Positions 1 through 7,060 of a DNA stretch of 64,000 bases are shown here, one piece after another. Made by a program: the position numbers and the translations under genes. Numbering within the stretch: the stretch's first letter is position 1; every line of letters starts with the position of its first letter. The DNA is from Psychrobacillus sp048572895 (GTDB lineage Bacteria; Bacillota; Bacilli; Bacillales_A; Planococcaceae), in contig NZ_CP183878.1 in assembly GCF_048572895.1 (NCBI RefSeq), forward strand, positions 744,001 through 808,000. Direction: 5' to 3'. Under the pieces are notes generated by a model. The model saw only the letters and a list, made by a program, of their open reading frames with translations. It was not told the DNA's origin and ran no database searches.

Positions 1-2
1 AG

Positions 3-620
3 GAAGGGAAATTGCGAGGGCATGCCAAGGATCCAATCAGTAGCGGGATGGCACTTGAACGGTTTATTCCAGATAATTATTGGAGCCAAAGCGAAGGTGA
101 AACATTGCTTCTCGGTGCTGGTGGCAGCGCGATTGCAATTTCTTCCTATTTAATGAACGGTGAAAAAGGTAATGAAACACCAAAGCGTCTGGTCATAACC
201 GATATGAACGAAAAACGGCTAGAAGAAATAAAACATATCCTATCTAAAGTCAATTCGGATGCGAATGTGGAATATCACCTCATTTCAAGTTCAGAAGAAA
301 ATGGTGCGCTACTTCAGTCCCTAGCAGACAACTCACTGATCATTAATGCAACTGGACTTGGTAAAGATAGACCGGGCTCACCATTGACTGATGCTGCACA
401 GTTTCCTTCTAATAGCTTTGTATGGGAACTTAACTATCGTGGGGATCGAGATTTTATGCATCAGGCACTTGCACAAGCTGAGAGAGGGCAGCTTCAAGTG
501 GAGGACGGTTGGATTTATTTCTTGCACGGCTGGACTCAAGTCATCGCAGAAGTGTTCCACCTTCCGATTGAAGGGGAAACATTTCAGCAAATTGAAGAGA
601 TTTCAAACCAATCACGATAA
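3..620 (+). CDS. Shikimate dehydrogenase (AroE)-like protein, 5' end cut by window edge
   Basis: The frame is open to the left edge, so the N-terminal substrate-binding part is missing; AroE proteins are usually about 270-290 residues and about 205 are present. The Rossmann nucleotide-binding motif LLLGAGGSAIA is followed by a TDMNEKR stretch at the position that contacts NADP in the family, and an INATGLG segment resembles the conserved AroE NATP(L/I)GM region. The gene is 26 bp upstream of a cupin phosphoglucose isomerase and a KDPG aldolase, so it is probably co-transcribed and more likely acts in sugar-acid or polyol catabolism than in aromatic biosynthesis. That role is inferred from context only. 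Family assignment is fairly secure, substrate unknown. Confidence 0.75.
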   Translation, partial: EGKLRGHAKDPISSGMALERFIPDNYWSQSEGETLLLGAGGSAIAISSYLMNGEKGNETPKRLVITDMNEKRLEEIKHILSKVNSDANVEYHLISSSEENGALLQSLADNSLIINATGLGKDRPGSPLTDAAQFPSNSFVWELNYRGDRDFMHQALAQAERGQLQVEDGWIYFLHGWTQVIAEVFHLPIEGETFQQIEEISNQSR

Positions 621-646
621 TTATTAGTAGAAAGAGGGACATTTAA

Positions 647-1222
647 ATGATAGAACCAGTAAAAGCATTAAATATAGATTTTAACTTAGCCACAGGATTG
701 TCGACAACAAGAGAATCAACTAAAAGACAATTATCCCGCATGAAAGGGATGTACTACGACGAACAGGCTTTTGACAAAAAAGTTGCTACAGAAAATGATC
801 CTCTTATCTATGAATTCTATGAGTTAGAGGTACCTCAAACAGAAGGAGATATCTTATTTGGTACTAGCATTGTGTATCCAGGTAAAGTAGGTAATGAGTA
901 TTACATGACAAAAGGTCATTTCCATACAATTTTAGAAACAGGTGAAGTATATTACTGCCTAAGTGGCGAAGGCTACATGTTAATGGAAAATCCGGAAGGC
1001 GACTGGCAGATTGAAAAATTTGAACCAGGTCAAGCGGTATATGTACCGGCTCGTTATGCACACCGAAGCATCAACATAGGAGACCAACCTCTAGTAACTT
1101 TCTTTTCTTTCCGTGCAGATGCGGGTCATGACTATGGAACAATTGAGACAAAAGGATATCGTAAACTGGTTGTTGAAAAAGATGGCAAAGCGGAAGTCAT
1201 TGATAACCCCAAATGGGCTTAA
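647..1222 (+). CDS. Cupin-type (archaeal-type) glucose-6-phosphate isomerase
   Basis: Interconverts glucose 6-phosphate and fructose 6-phosphate, or a related aldose/ketose phosphate pair. It is a 191-residue single cupin domain. The metal-binding set is visible as H91, H93, E100 and H139 in KGHFH...TGE...YAHR; this spacing equals the H88/H90/E97/H136 set I recall for the Pyrococcus furiosus enzyme (189 residues). The start is ATG with AGAGGG upstream. It is the middle gene of a three-gene operon with an AroE-like protein and KDPG aldolase. Bacillales normally use the unrelated Pgi for glycolysis, so this is probably an accessory catabolic isomerase, and its true substrate may not be glucose 6-phosphate. 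Confidence 0.85.
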   Translation: MIEPVKALNIDFNLATGLSTTRESTKRQLSRMKGMYYDEQAFDKKVATENDPLIYEFYELEVPQTEGDILFGTSIVYPGKVGNEYYMTKGHFHTILETGEVYYCLSGEGYMLMENPEGDWQIEKFEPGQAVYVPARYAHRSINIGDQPLVTFFSFRADAGHDYGTIETKGYRKLVVEKDGKAEVIDNPKWA

Positions 1223-1237
1223 GGAGCTGAAAAGGAT

Positions 1238-1882
1238 ATGTTGATGAAGCATCAAGTAATTTCCAAAATAACAGACTCTGGACTTGTTGCGGTTGTACGT
1301 ACCGAAAATACAGAACAGGCTAAAAGAATTACGGAAGCAGCATTAAAAGGTGGGGTATCTGCAATTGAAATTACTTATACAATTCCTGGTGCTACAGAAG
1401 TCATCCGAGAATTAGCAGAAGAGTTCAAAGAGGACATCCTCATCGGTGCCGGTACAGTACTGGACGCTGAAACTGCTCGCATTGCCATTTTGGCAGGATC
1501 TCAATATGTGGTAAGCCCTTATTTCAGTGAAGCTACTGCGACTCTTTGCAATCGATATCAAATACCATATATGCCCGGTGTTATGACAATTGAAGGTGTC
1601 GTAAAAGCGTTGGAAAGCGGTGCGGATATTTTGAAAGTATTTCCTGGGGAACTTATGGGACCTAAAGTGATAAAGGCGATAAAAGGTCCGATTCCTCAAG
1701 CTAACCTTATGCCTACAGGCGGTGTAAGTGTGGATAATGTTGGTGAGTGGATTAATGCTGGAGCAGTAGCGGTCGGTGCTGGTGGTAGTCTAATCGGTAA
1801 GCCAGATGTAGACGGTTACGAACAAATTACAGAAACAGCTAAACGTTTTATAGAACAAATCAAACATGCACGTCAAAAATAA
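1238..1882 (+). CDS. eda: 2-dehydro-3-deoxy-phosphogluconate (KDPG/KDPGal) aldolase
   Basis: Class I aldolase that splits a 2-keto-3-deoxy-6-phospho sugar acid into pyruvate and glyceraldehyde 3-phosphate. The protein has 214 residues, the usual length. The Schiff-base lysine is K133 in ILKVFPGE, and the general acid/base glutamate is E44 in AIEITYTIPGA; the phosphate-binding glycine stretch LMPTGGVS is also present. ATG at 1238 is preceded by AAGGAG; ATG at 1244 is an alternative. It is 15 bp from the cupin isomerase and is followed by a hairpin. No 6-phosphogluconate dehydratase is visible, so a full Entner-Doudoroff route cannot be claimed from this window. Confidence 0.9.
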   Translation: MLMKHQVISKITDSGLVAVVRTENTEQAKRITEAALKGGVSAIEITYTIPGATEVIRELAEEFKEDILIGAGTVLDAETARIAILAGSQYVVSPYFSEATATLCNRYQIPYMPGVMTIEGVVKALESGADILKVFPGELMGPKVIKAIKGPIPQANLMPTGGVSVDNVGEWINAGAVAVGAGGSLIGKPDVDGYEQITETAKRFIEQIKHARQK

Positions 1883-1888
1883 AAACTG

Positions 1889-1932
1889 AAAAGACACGAA
1901 TTCTTAATTAGAGGATTTTGTGTCTTTCTTTT
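1889..1932 (+). terminator. Rho-independent terminator of the sugar-acid operon
   Basis: AAAGACAC at 1890-1897 pairs with GTGTCTTT at 1920-1927 and is followed by CTTTTC. The loop is long (about 22 nt), so this is moderate evidence. Confidence 0.55.
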
Positions 1933-1953
1933 CAATAAGGAGGTAAATGCATT

Positions 1954-2574
1954 ATGGACAGCATCATTTTTGATCTTGATGGAACACTTTGGGATTCTAG
2001 AAAAACAGTATCTAAATCCTGGTCCAAAGTTGTTCAAGAAGTAAAGTATGGCCAGGGTGAAGTTACCGAGGATGACCTAAAAAAAACAATGGGTCTACAG
2101 ATCAAAGACATCGCAGCCCGCTTATTTGACTATTTAGATGAAGCGAAACAAATGGAACTCATTCTTATATGCTGTGATAGAGAGCAGGTAGATTTAAAAC
2201 GTGAAGGAGGGGTTTTGTATCCGGAATTAGAGGAAGTACTTCAAAAATTATCTTCTCGCTATCGCTTATTTATCGTCAGTAATTGCCAGGAAGGATATAT
2301 TGAATCATTTTATTCGTATCATGGGCTTGAAAGATACTTTCTCGATTTTGAAAACCCGGGCAGAACTGGACTCACTAAAGGAGAAAATATTAAACTATTG
2401 ATGGAACGCAATAATATCTCAGCGGCAGTGTACGTAGGTGATACACAAGGTGACTGTGATGCAGCCAAATTTGCCGGGGTTCCCTTTGTATTCGCTAATT
2501 ACGGCTTTGGCAATCCAGACAGCTATGATTACTTGATCGACAAGCCTTTTGACTTAGTAGATCTGTTCCTTTAA
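1954..2574 (+). CDS. HAD-family hydrolase (phosphoglycolate-phosphatase-like)
   Basis: A 206-residue HAD phosphatase. Motif I is FDLDGTLWDS with nucleophile D7 and D9, motif II is the FIVSNC segment, motif III lysine lies in TKGENIKLL, and motif IV is VGDTQGDCDAA. The helical cap between motifs I and II fits subclass IA, so a small phosphate ester is the expected substrate. ATG follows AAGGAGG at good spacing. It sits behind the operon's terminator and so has its own transcript or uses read-through. The substrate is unknown. Confidence 0.85.
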   Translation: MDSIIFDLDGTLWDSRKTVSKSWSKVVQEVKYGQGEVTEDDLKKTMGLQIKDIAARLFDYLDEAKQMELILICCDREQVDLKREGGVLYPELEEVLQKLSSRYRLFIVSNCQEGYIESFYSYHGLERYFLDFENPGRTGLTKGENIKLLMERNNISAAVYVGDTQGDCDAAKFAGVPFVFANYGFGNPDSYDYLIDKPFDLVDLFL

Positions 2575-2756
2575 AGTGTTTCTTGGAATTCATGTCAAGT
2601 TCCTTCGGCGTGGATAAAAAGAATGACGGCAGTGATTATGTTAAATTAGATGTCCATTTGAGGAAAAGGGAGTCTACTTTGGGGGAAACATCCCAGTGGA
2701 GCAATTCTTCCTATTTAATAGTGAAATAACATGCTTATACTATAATATGAAAATAA

Positions 2757-2787
2757 GGTTTCCTACCTAATGTAGGGAGCCTTTTTC
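2757..2787. terminator. Bidirectional-looking hairpin at the end of the EAL gene
   Basis: GGTTTCCTA (2757-2765) pairs imperfectly with TAGGGAGCC (2773-2781), with T runs on both strands. On the minus strand it lies directly after the stop codon of the EAL gene. The region 2575-2756 between the HAD gene and this hairpin shows no convincing gene. Confidence 0.6.
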
Positions 2788-3724
2788 AACCAATAGGATC
2801 TATCCTCTGTTTTTTTAATAACTCTGCAAACTGATTTGCTGGTACTGGTTTGGAGTAAAGATATCCTTGAACAGTTTGGCAATTAAAGCTTTGTAAAACT
2901 TCAAGCTGCTCCTTTGTTTCTACTCCTTCAGCAATGATGTTCTTATTCAAGCGGTTTGATATCTGAATGATTATATGTACAAAAAAATTCGCATCCTCAT
3001 TTTTAGAACTGCTAAGGTTCTTAATAAAGGAACGATCTATCTTAAGAATGTCAATTTTGTCATGGAACAATTGTAAGTTAGACAAAGAAGCGTAACCCGT
3101 TCCAAAATCATCCAACGCAATTTTAATTCCTAAGTTTCGTAGTTCATCTAACATAGAGAAGACGACAGTTTCATTTTCAAGAATAGATGTTTCAGTAATT
3201 TCGATTTCTAAGTATTGCGGATCTAATTGAGTTTCCTTCAATGTTTCCATAATGCTACAGATTAAATCCTTCTCAAGAAAGCGAGAAGCAGAAAGATTAA
3301 CTGATACTGGAATCTTTGACAAATTCGCATCCTGCCAAGCTTTGTTCTGCTTACAAGCAGTGTACTTAACCCATTTTCCAATTTGATTAATAAAGCCAAT
3401 TTTTTCTGCCAATGGAATAAAATTATTAGGTAAAATTAACCCTAACATGGGGTGATTCCATCTAATAAGTGCCTCGGCTCCAATGATTAAACCTTTTTTC
3501 GCATCCACTTTAGGTTGGTAATATAATTCAAACTGGTTCCGTTTTATTGCATATACAAGGTCCAATTCCAGTGCAGTCAAGGAAGACGCATATTCTTGAA
3601 TGCTTTCAGTTCCTTCTATGCCATTCAAATTAAAAAAGCTATTTTTTTGATGATTATTTTTCTTATCTGCGCTATGCTTAAGTAGTGAAGACTGACTTAC
3701 ATCAAGATATCCTGTAGGCTGCAT
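2786..3724 (-). CDS. EAL-domain cyclic-di-GMP phosphodiesterase
   Basis: Predicted to hydrolyse c-di-GMP to pGpG in the cytoplasm. The EAL signature EALIRW is at 84-89, and the catalytic set is complete: the Asn of VSVNLSASRF, Glu of EIEITETS, the DD pair of ALDDFGTGYASL, the Lys of DILKIDRSF, and Glu of IAEGVETKEQ, followed by QGYLYSKP. It has no membrane segment and no GGDEF domain. The first 60 residues (SLLKHSAD...NSFFN) resemble the C-terminal tail of a GGDEF domain, as if an upstream GGDEF had been lost. ATG is preceded by AAGGAGAG. It is the next gene downstream, on the same strand, of the PapR-like peptide gene. Catalytic competence is very likely. Confidence 0.9.
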   Translation of the reverse strand: MQPTGYLDVSQSSLLKHSADKKNNHQKNSFFNLNGIEGTESIQEYASSLTALELDLVYAIKRNQFELYYQPKVDAKKGLIIGAEALIRWNHPMLGLILPNNFIPLAEKIGFINQIGKWVKYTACKQNKAWQDANLSKIPVSVNLSASRFLEKDLICSIMETLKETQLDPQYLEIEITETSILENETVVFSMLDELRNLGIKIALDDFGTGYASLSNLQLFHDKIDILKIDRSFIKNLSSSKNEDANFFVHIIIQISNRLNKNIIAEGVETKEQLEVLQSFNCQTVQGYLYSKPVPANQFAELLKKQRIDPIG

Positions 3725-3764
3725 TGGTTTCTCTCCTTATATACAATATGGTTTTGATTAGAGA

Positions 3765-3803
3765 AGTCCAATAAAACTAAAGAGATAATCATTTTATTGG
3801 ACT
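3765..3803 (-). terminator. 12-bp inverted repeat between the peptide gene and the EAL gene
   Basis: AGTCCAATAAAA (3765-3776) and TTTTATTGGACT (3792-3803) form a perfect 12-bp stem. It lies 10 bp after the PapR-like gene and 41 bp before the EAL start. The following T run on the minus strand is poor, so it may be an attenuator that lets part of the transcripts through, or an operator. Confidence 0.5.
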
Positions 3804-3812
3804 TTGTTTGAG

Positions 3813-3938
3813 TTAGTAAATATATGGTAAATCTAAAGTGGTAATAGGATTTTTAGCGACTAGAGTAGTTTCACTATTTACATTTGGATAAAGAGCAACA
3901 GCTAATACGATTAATAAGATAATTGATAATTTTTTCAT
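3813..3938 (-). CDS. PapR-like signalling peptide precursor (41 aa)
   Basis: A short gene divergent from the PlcR-like regulator. The 41-codon product starts MKKLSIILLIVLAVAL, a typical basic and hydrophobic export signal, and ends TTLDLPYIY. The last seven residues resemble the PapR heptapeptides of the Bacillus cereus group that I recall (ADLPFEF, SDLPFEH): same Asp-Leu-Pro core followed by aromatic, any, aromatic/His. ATG follows AAAGGACGG at 8-nt spacing. In B. cereus papR lies directly downstream of plcR on the same strand; here it is divergent and 41 bp away. Function as a secreted, processed and re-imported activator of the adjacent regulator is inferred from sequence form and location, not shown. 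Confidence 0.75.
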   Translation of the reverse strand: MKKLSIILLIVLAVALYPNVNSETTLVAKNPITTLDLPYIY

Positions 3939-3979
3939 GTTTTTTACCGTCCTTTTTTATATTATATGGGGTGATACTG
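3939..3979. promoter_or_regulatory. 41-bp divergent control region between peptide and PlcR-like genes
   Basis: A TATAAT -10 box for the minus-strand peptide gene is visible at 3966-3961. Its -35 would fall inside the regulator's first codons. A GGGGTGAT ribosome binding site for the regulator is at 3969-3976. Both promoters must overlap each other's coding sequence, so transcription in the two directions is probably mutually exclusive. No full PlcR-box consensus is visible in this gap. Confidence 0.4.
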
Positions 3980-4861
3980 TTGGAGATGAAATATTTAGGT
4001 TTAGAGATTAGTAAGTTGAGAGCTGAAATGGGTATGTCCCAAAAAGAGCTTGCAAAAGATATTTGTACACAGTCAACTATCAGTCGAATTGAGGCTGGAG
4101 AAGTATATCCAGCAATAGATACATTATTGAAAATCGCATTAAAGCTCCAAGTCCCAGTGGAGTATTTTATAGAGATGTTATTTCATAAAAACGTACTTGA
4201 AAGTGAAAAAATAATTAAAGATATTGAATTTCATTTAAAGGAGCATAATTATAAAAGAGTCATCTCAATCATTAATGAAAATAAAGTAGATAAAGATAAT
4301 ATTTGGTTAAATTTCTACTTAGAGCACATCTTAACTACGGCACATTTTAAATTAAATATGATTACTCCAGACGAATGTATAAGCAGACTTCAAAGTATTT
4401 TGAACTTTTCAAATCAAACGACTATCCAGTTCCGTTTTTTGCATATCAAAATTAATAGCACTATAGCTAACGTTTATGGAGAAATAGGAGAGATACAAAA
4501 ATGTTTATACTATTATAATAAAATCCTAAAAGAACATATTCATAAAAATTATAATGACTATAAAATTTATGAAACTCTGATCACGGTTCTATTTAATAAG
4601 TGTAAAACACTTTACGATATTCAAGACTACGATGCAGCACTAGACACCGCTAACCAAGGAATACAAAAATCTAAAGAAAGTTCTTTTATGTTTCTAAATG
4701 GACAATTTTTGTACTATAAAGGCCAGTGCCTAGAAAAAACAGATGCTCCACTAGCGGAAATCAAAGAAGTGTATCAACAAGCTTTATTCTTCTTCGAGTT
4801 TCAGGATTTACCTTTTTACATTCAAGCCATTAAACAAAATAAAAAACAATTTTTACTATAG
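3980..4861 (+). CDS. PlcR-like HTH-TPR regulator (RRNPP family)
   Basis: Predicted peptide-controlled transcription factor. From TTG 3980 the product is 293 residues, close to B. cereus PlcR (285). The N-terminal HTH (about residues 6-65) carries LRAEMGMSQKELAKDIC...STISRIEAGEVYPAIDTL; the IC.QSTISRIE.G.VYPA.DTL pattern is very like PlcR. The rest is helical and fits TPR repeats. A longer frame reaches ATG 3923 but overlaps the peptide gene; GGGGTGAT just upstream of TTG 3980 decides the start (ATG 3986 is possible). The divergent neighbour encodes a PapR-like peptide. Its targets are unknown. Confidence 0.8.
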   Translation: MEMKYLGLEISKLRAEMGMSQKELAKDICTQSTISRIEAGEVYPAIDTLLKIALKLQVPVEYFIEMLFHKNVLESEKIIKDIEFHLKEHNYKRVISIINENKVDKDNIWLNFYLEHILTTAHFKLNMITPDECISRLQSILNFSNQTTIQFRFLHIKINSTIANVYGEIGEIQKCLYYYNKILKEHIHKNYNDYKIYETLITVLFNKCKTLYDIQDYDAALDTANQGIQKSKESSFMFLNGQFLYYKGQCLEKTDAPLAEIKEVYQQALFFFEFQDLPFYIQAIKQNKKQFLL

Positions 4862-5196
4862 ACTGGTAGTCATGTTTTGATATTCATGAAGTTTCTATCG
4901 ATAGAGTGGTTACCTCCAATCCTATAATTAAGAAATATCCTCTTTCATTACTAAATGATTATTTTGTAATAGAGTACTATTTGCTTAACTAATAGTGTTT
5001 TAAATACTTTTTACATTTCAAATATACTAGATTTACTGAAAAAAATCTGTAGCATATGCATAAATGGATATTTTGTTAAGCGGTCGAATATTAATTTCGA
5101 CTGCTATTTTTATCTAAAGCCTCTTTTGGTTGCAGCAGAAGCGTCATAAATTGATATACAATGGAGATACTAATGCTATATAAGGAGGAATGCGAG
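4862..5196. other. AT-rich intergenic region with a PlcR-box-like 16-mer
   Basis: No gene is seen. TATGCATAAATGGATA at 5055-5070 matches the remembered PlcR box TATGNANNNNTNCATA except for one base (G for C in the right half). It lies about 130 bp upstream of the RNase H-like gene. A match this good can occur by chance in AT-rich DNA. Confidence 0.3.
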
Positions 5197-5859
5197 ATGA
5201 AGGTGCGAATGGAGTGGGTGTATAAAACGCCGAGAGGAGCGGAGATGGAGTTTTATTCGGATGAGGTGCCAGCTGCGCAGGCATTGTTGTTTGCGGAAGA
5301 TATGGAGCGAACGGGGCGACTAAAGCAAGTGACATTTGTTGATCGGTTCGATAGTTCGTGGACAGTGAAGGAATTGAAGGGATATTTGAAAGGTATTGAG
5401 ACAGAGCCACATAATGTAACGGTATATTTCGATGGGGGATATGACCGTGAAACGAAAAGTTCTGGGCTTGGTTGTGTCATTTATTATGAACAGAATGGCA
5501 AGGCGTATCGGTTGAGACGAAATGCACCCGCAACAGGTTTGGAATCGAATAATGAAGCGGAATATGCTGCGATGCATTTAGGGTTACAGGAATTGGATTT
5601 ACTTGGTGTTCATCATTTACCTGTTCGATTTATAGGTGATTCACAGGTAGTTATCAACCATTTAAACGGCGAGTGGCCGGTAATCGAACGAGATTTAACT
5701 GGTTGGGCTGATCGGATTGAAGGAAAGCTATCGAAACTTGGAATTCAAGCGGAGTACGAATTAGTACCGAGGAAGATGAATGGGGAAGCAGACCGTTTGG
5801 CTACACAGGCTTTAAGTGGTGTTGAGATTCAGGCTGTTATTGAATTGGTAGGGGATTAA
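5197..5859 (+). CDS. RNase H-like protein (YpeP type)
   Basis: A 220-residue protein with an N-terminal region of about 75 residues and a C-terminal RNase HI fold. The acidic catalytic positions can be seen: D in VYFDGGYD, E in SNNEAEYAA, D in IGDSQVV and D in NGEADRLA. It probably cleaves RNA in RNA/DNA hybrids, although some YpeP-like proteins have weak or no such activity. ATG 5197 has AAGGAGG at 5183-5188; the frame extends further up to 5161 without a ribosome binding site. A strong hairpin follows. Confidence 0.8.
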   Translation: MKVRMEWVYKTPRGAEMEFYSDEVPAAQALLFAEDMERTGRLKQVTFVDRFDSSWTVKELKGYLKGIETEPHNVTVYFDGGYDRETKSSGLGCVIYYEQNGKAYRLRRNAPATGLESNNEAEYAAMHLGLQELDLLGVHHLPVRFIGDSQVVINHLNGEWPVIERDLTGWADRIEGKLSKLGIQAEYELVPRKMNGEADRLATQALSGVEIQAVIELVGD

Positions 5860-5896
5860 GTTAAATTTTTCACTTAGTTTCCTAATTACATATTGA

Positions 5897-5929
5897 AAAC
5901 ACCAGTGCCCACAAGGGACAATGGTGTTT
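5897..5929. terminator. Bidirectional terminator
   Basis: AAACACCA (5897-5904) pairs with TGGTGTTT (5922-5929), with an inner CCC/GGG pairing. It separates the convergent RNase H-like gene and the small membrane-anchored protein gene. Confidence 0.75.
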
Positions 5930-5934
5930 GTATT

Positions 5935-6336
5935 TTATACGTGTGCTGTATTTTGTTGTTTTGCTGGTGATTCGTTATTAGCTTCATGTAACGATTCTTC
6001 TTTTTTCGGTAATTTCTTTTGTTGAGATTTAGGAAATGCTTGTTTTGCCTCTGCTTTTGAGTTGGCATCTTGTACATTTTCATTATAATACTGAACGCTT
6101 GTCATAGCACCCTCTTCGACCATACGATTATCATCTGGATCGTGTGGGTCAGAGAAACCTGTTTTTGTCATTTGACTTGGTTTTGTGTTTTTAGAAGCCA
6201 CCATTGAATCAATCTTTGTTTTAGAATTTTTTACTGCTGTTTTTACTTGTGCTTTATTGTTTTTACTTGTGAGATATACTGCTGCAAGTGCGGTAGCTGC
6301 CCCGATTATCATGGATCTTTTATTTCCGTTTGCCAC
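5935..6336 (-). CDS. Small membrane-anchored protein of unknown function
   Basis: GTG 6336 is chosen because AAAGGGAG lies 8 nt upstream; the frame runs to 6402 without a better signal. The 133-residue product has one N-terminal hydrophobic stretch (SMIIGAATALAAVYLT, about residues 9-24), then a Lys/Ala/Ser-rich hydrophilic tail of low complexity ending in Gln, Lys and Glu-rich sequence. The layout resembles YtxH-type general-stress proteins (one membrane anchor plus charged tail), but I cannot claim that family. It is convergent with the RNase H-like gene. Confidence 0.6.
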   Translation of the reverse strand: MANGNKRSMIIGAATALAAVYLTSKNNKAQVKTAVKNSKTKIDSMVASKNTKPSQMTKTGFSDPHDPDDNRMVEEGAMTSVQYYNENVQDANSKAEAKQAFPKSQQKKLPKKEESLHEANNESPAKQQNTAHV

Positions 6337-6499
6337 AATCATCACTCCCTTTCTATATCTATACCCACTTCTTTTCAAGCTCAATCCTTTTTCATCTGTC
6401 ATTTTATAAATTATATTAACAGTACAAATGCCCGATAACTTACATACTAAAAATAGGATAAAATAATAGTCGACTTACAACAAGAAGGAGAATAAAAGC

Positions 6500-6979
6500 A
6501 TGACAGGAAACACACACATCATAGGCGGTCTTGCAGCAAGTCTTGCTTTTGCCCAGGTTACAGATTATGAACCCATTCTAGTAGTCGGTGCAGGAGTAGT
6601 TGGTGCTCTAATACCCGATATTTGCCATGGAGGTAGTAAAATCGGTCGTAAATTTAAAGTATTATCAAAGGTGATCAACACCCTTTTCGGACATCGATCA
6701 TTCACGCATAGTTTGCTATTTTTAGTATTGATAGCTATTCTTTTGACCTCGTTTATCGACAATGAATCTATCGTTACGGGTATTCTTGTTGGTATGGCGA
6801 GTCACTATATCTTAGATATGGCAACAAAAAATGGTATTAAATTATTGTATCCACTAAAGATAACGGTCCGATTTCCTATTACAACAAGAACAGGCGGAAC
6901 AGTAGAGTACCTTGTATTCGCAGTATTATCACTACTTACAGTGTATTTTGGTTATGGGGTATTTGGAAAATACATATAG
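6500..6979 (+). CDS. YdjM-like membrane-bound metal-dependent hydrolase family protein
   Basis: A 159-residue integral membrane protein. It opens with MTGNTHIIGGL and contains GHRSFTHSLLF followed by GMASHYILDM, the His-rich signature of the YdjM/DUF457 family, with about four hydrophobic segments. Members are named after their putative metal-binding histidines; no reaction is established. ATG is preceded by AGAAGGAG. It is a single-gene unit ended by a strong hairpin. Confidence 0.8.
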   Translation: MTGNTHIIGGLAASLAFAQVTDYEPILVVGAGVVGALIPDICHGGSKIGRKFKVLSKVINTLFGHRSFTHSLLFLVLIAILLTSFIDNESIVTGILVGMASHYILDMATKNGIKLLYPLKITVRFPITTRTGGTVEYLVFAVLSLLTVYFGYGVFGKYI

Positions 6980-6997
6980 TCTCTATCTTCTGTAAAA

Positions 6998-7058
6998 AAC
7001 AAAAGAGGCTTTTTCCATTTGTCTTGGGGGCAAAACAGTGGAGAAAGCCTCTTTTGTT
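6998..7058. terminator. Strong bidirectional terminator
   Basis: AACAAAAGAGGCTTTTTCC and GGAGAAAGCCTCTTTTGTT form a near-perfect long stem between the convergent YdjM-like and subtilisin genes, ending directly before the protease stop codon. Confidence 0.85.
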
Positions 7059-7060
7059 AG

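Noticed and set aside
2575..2756. Possible gene remnant after the HAD gene
   Set aside because: No frame gives a recognisable product and no ribosome binding site is placed in front of a start.
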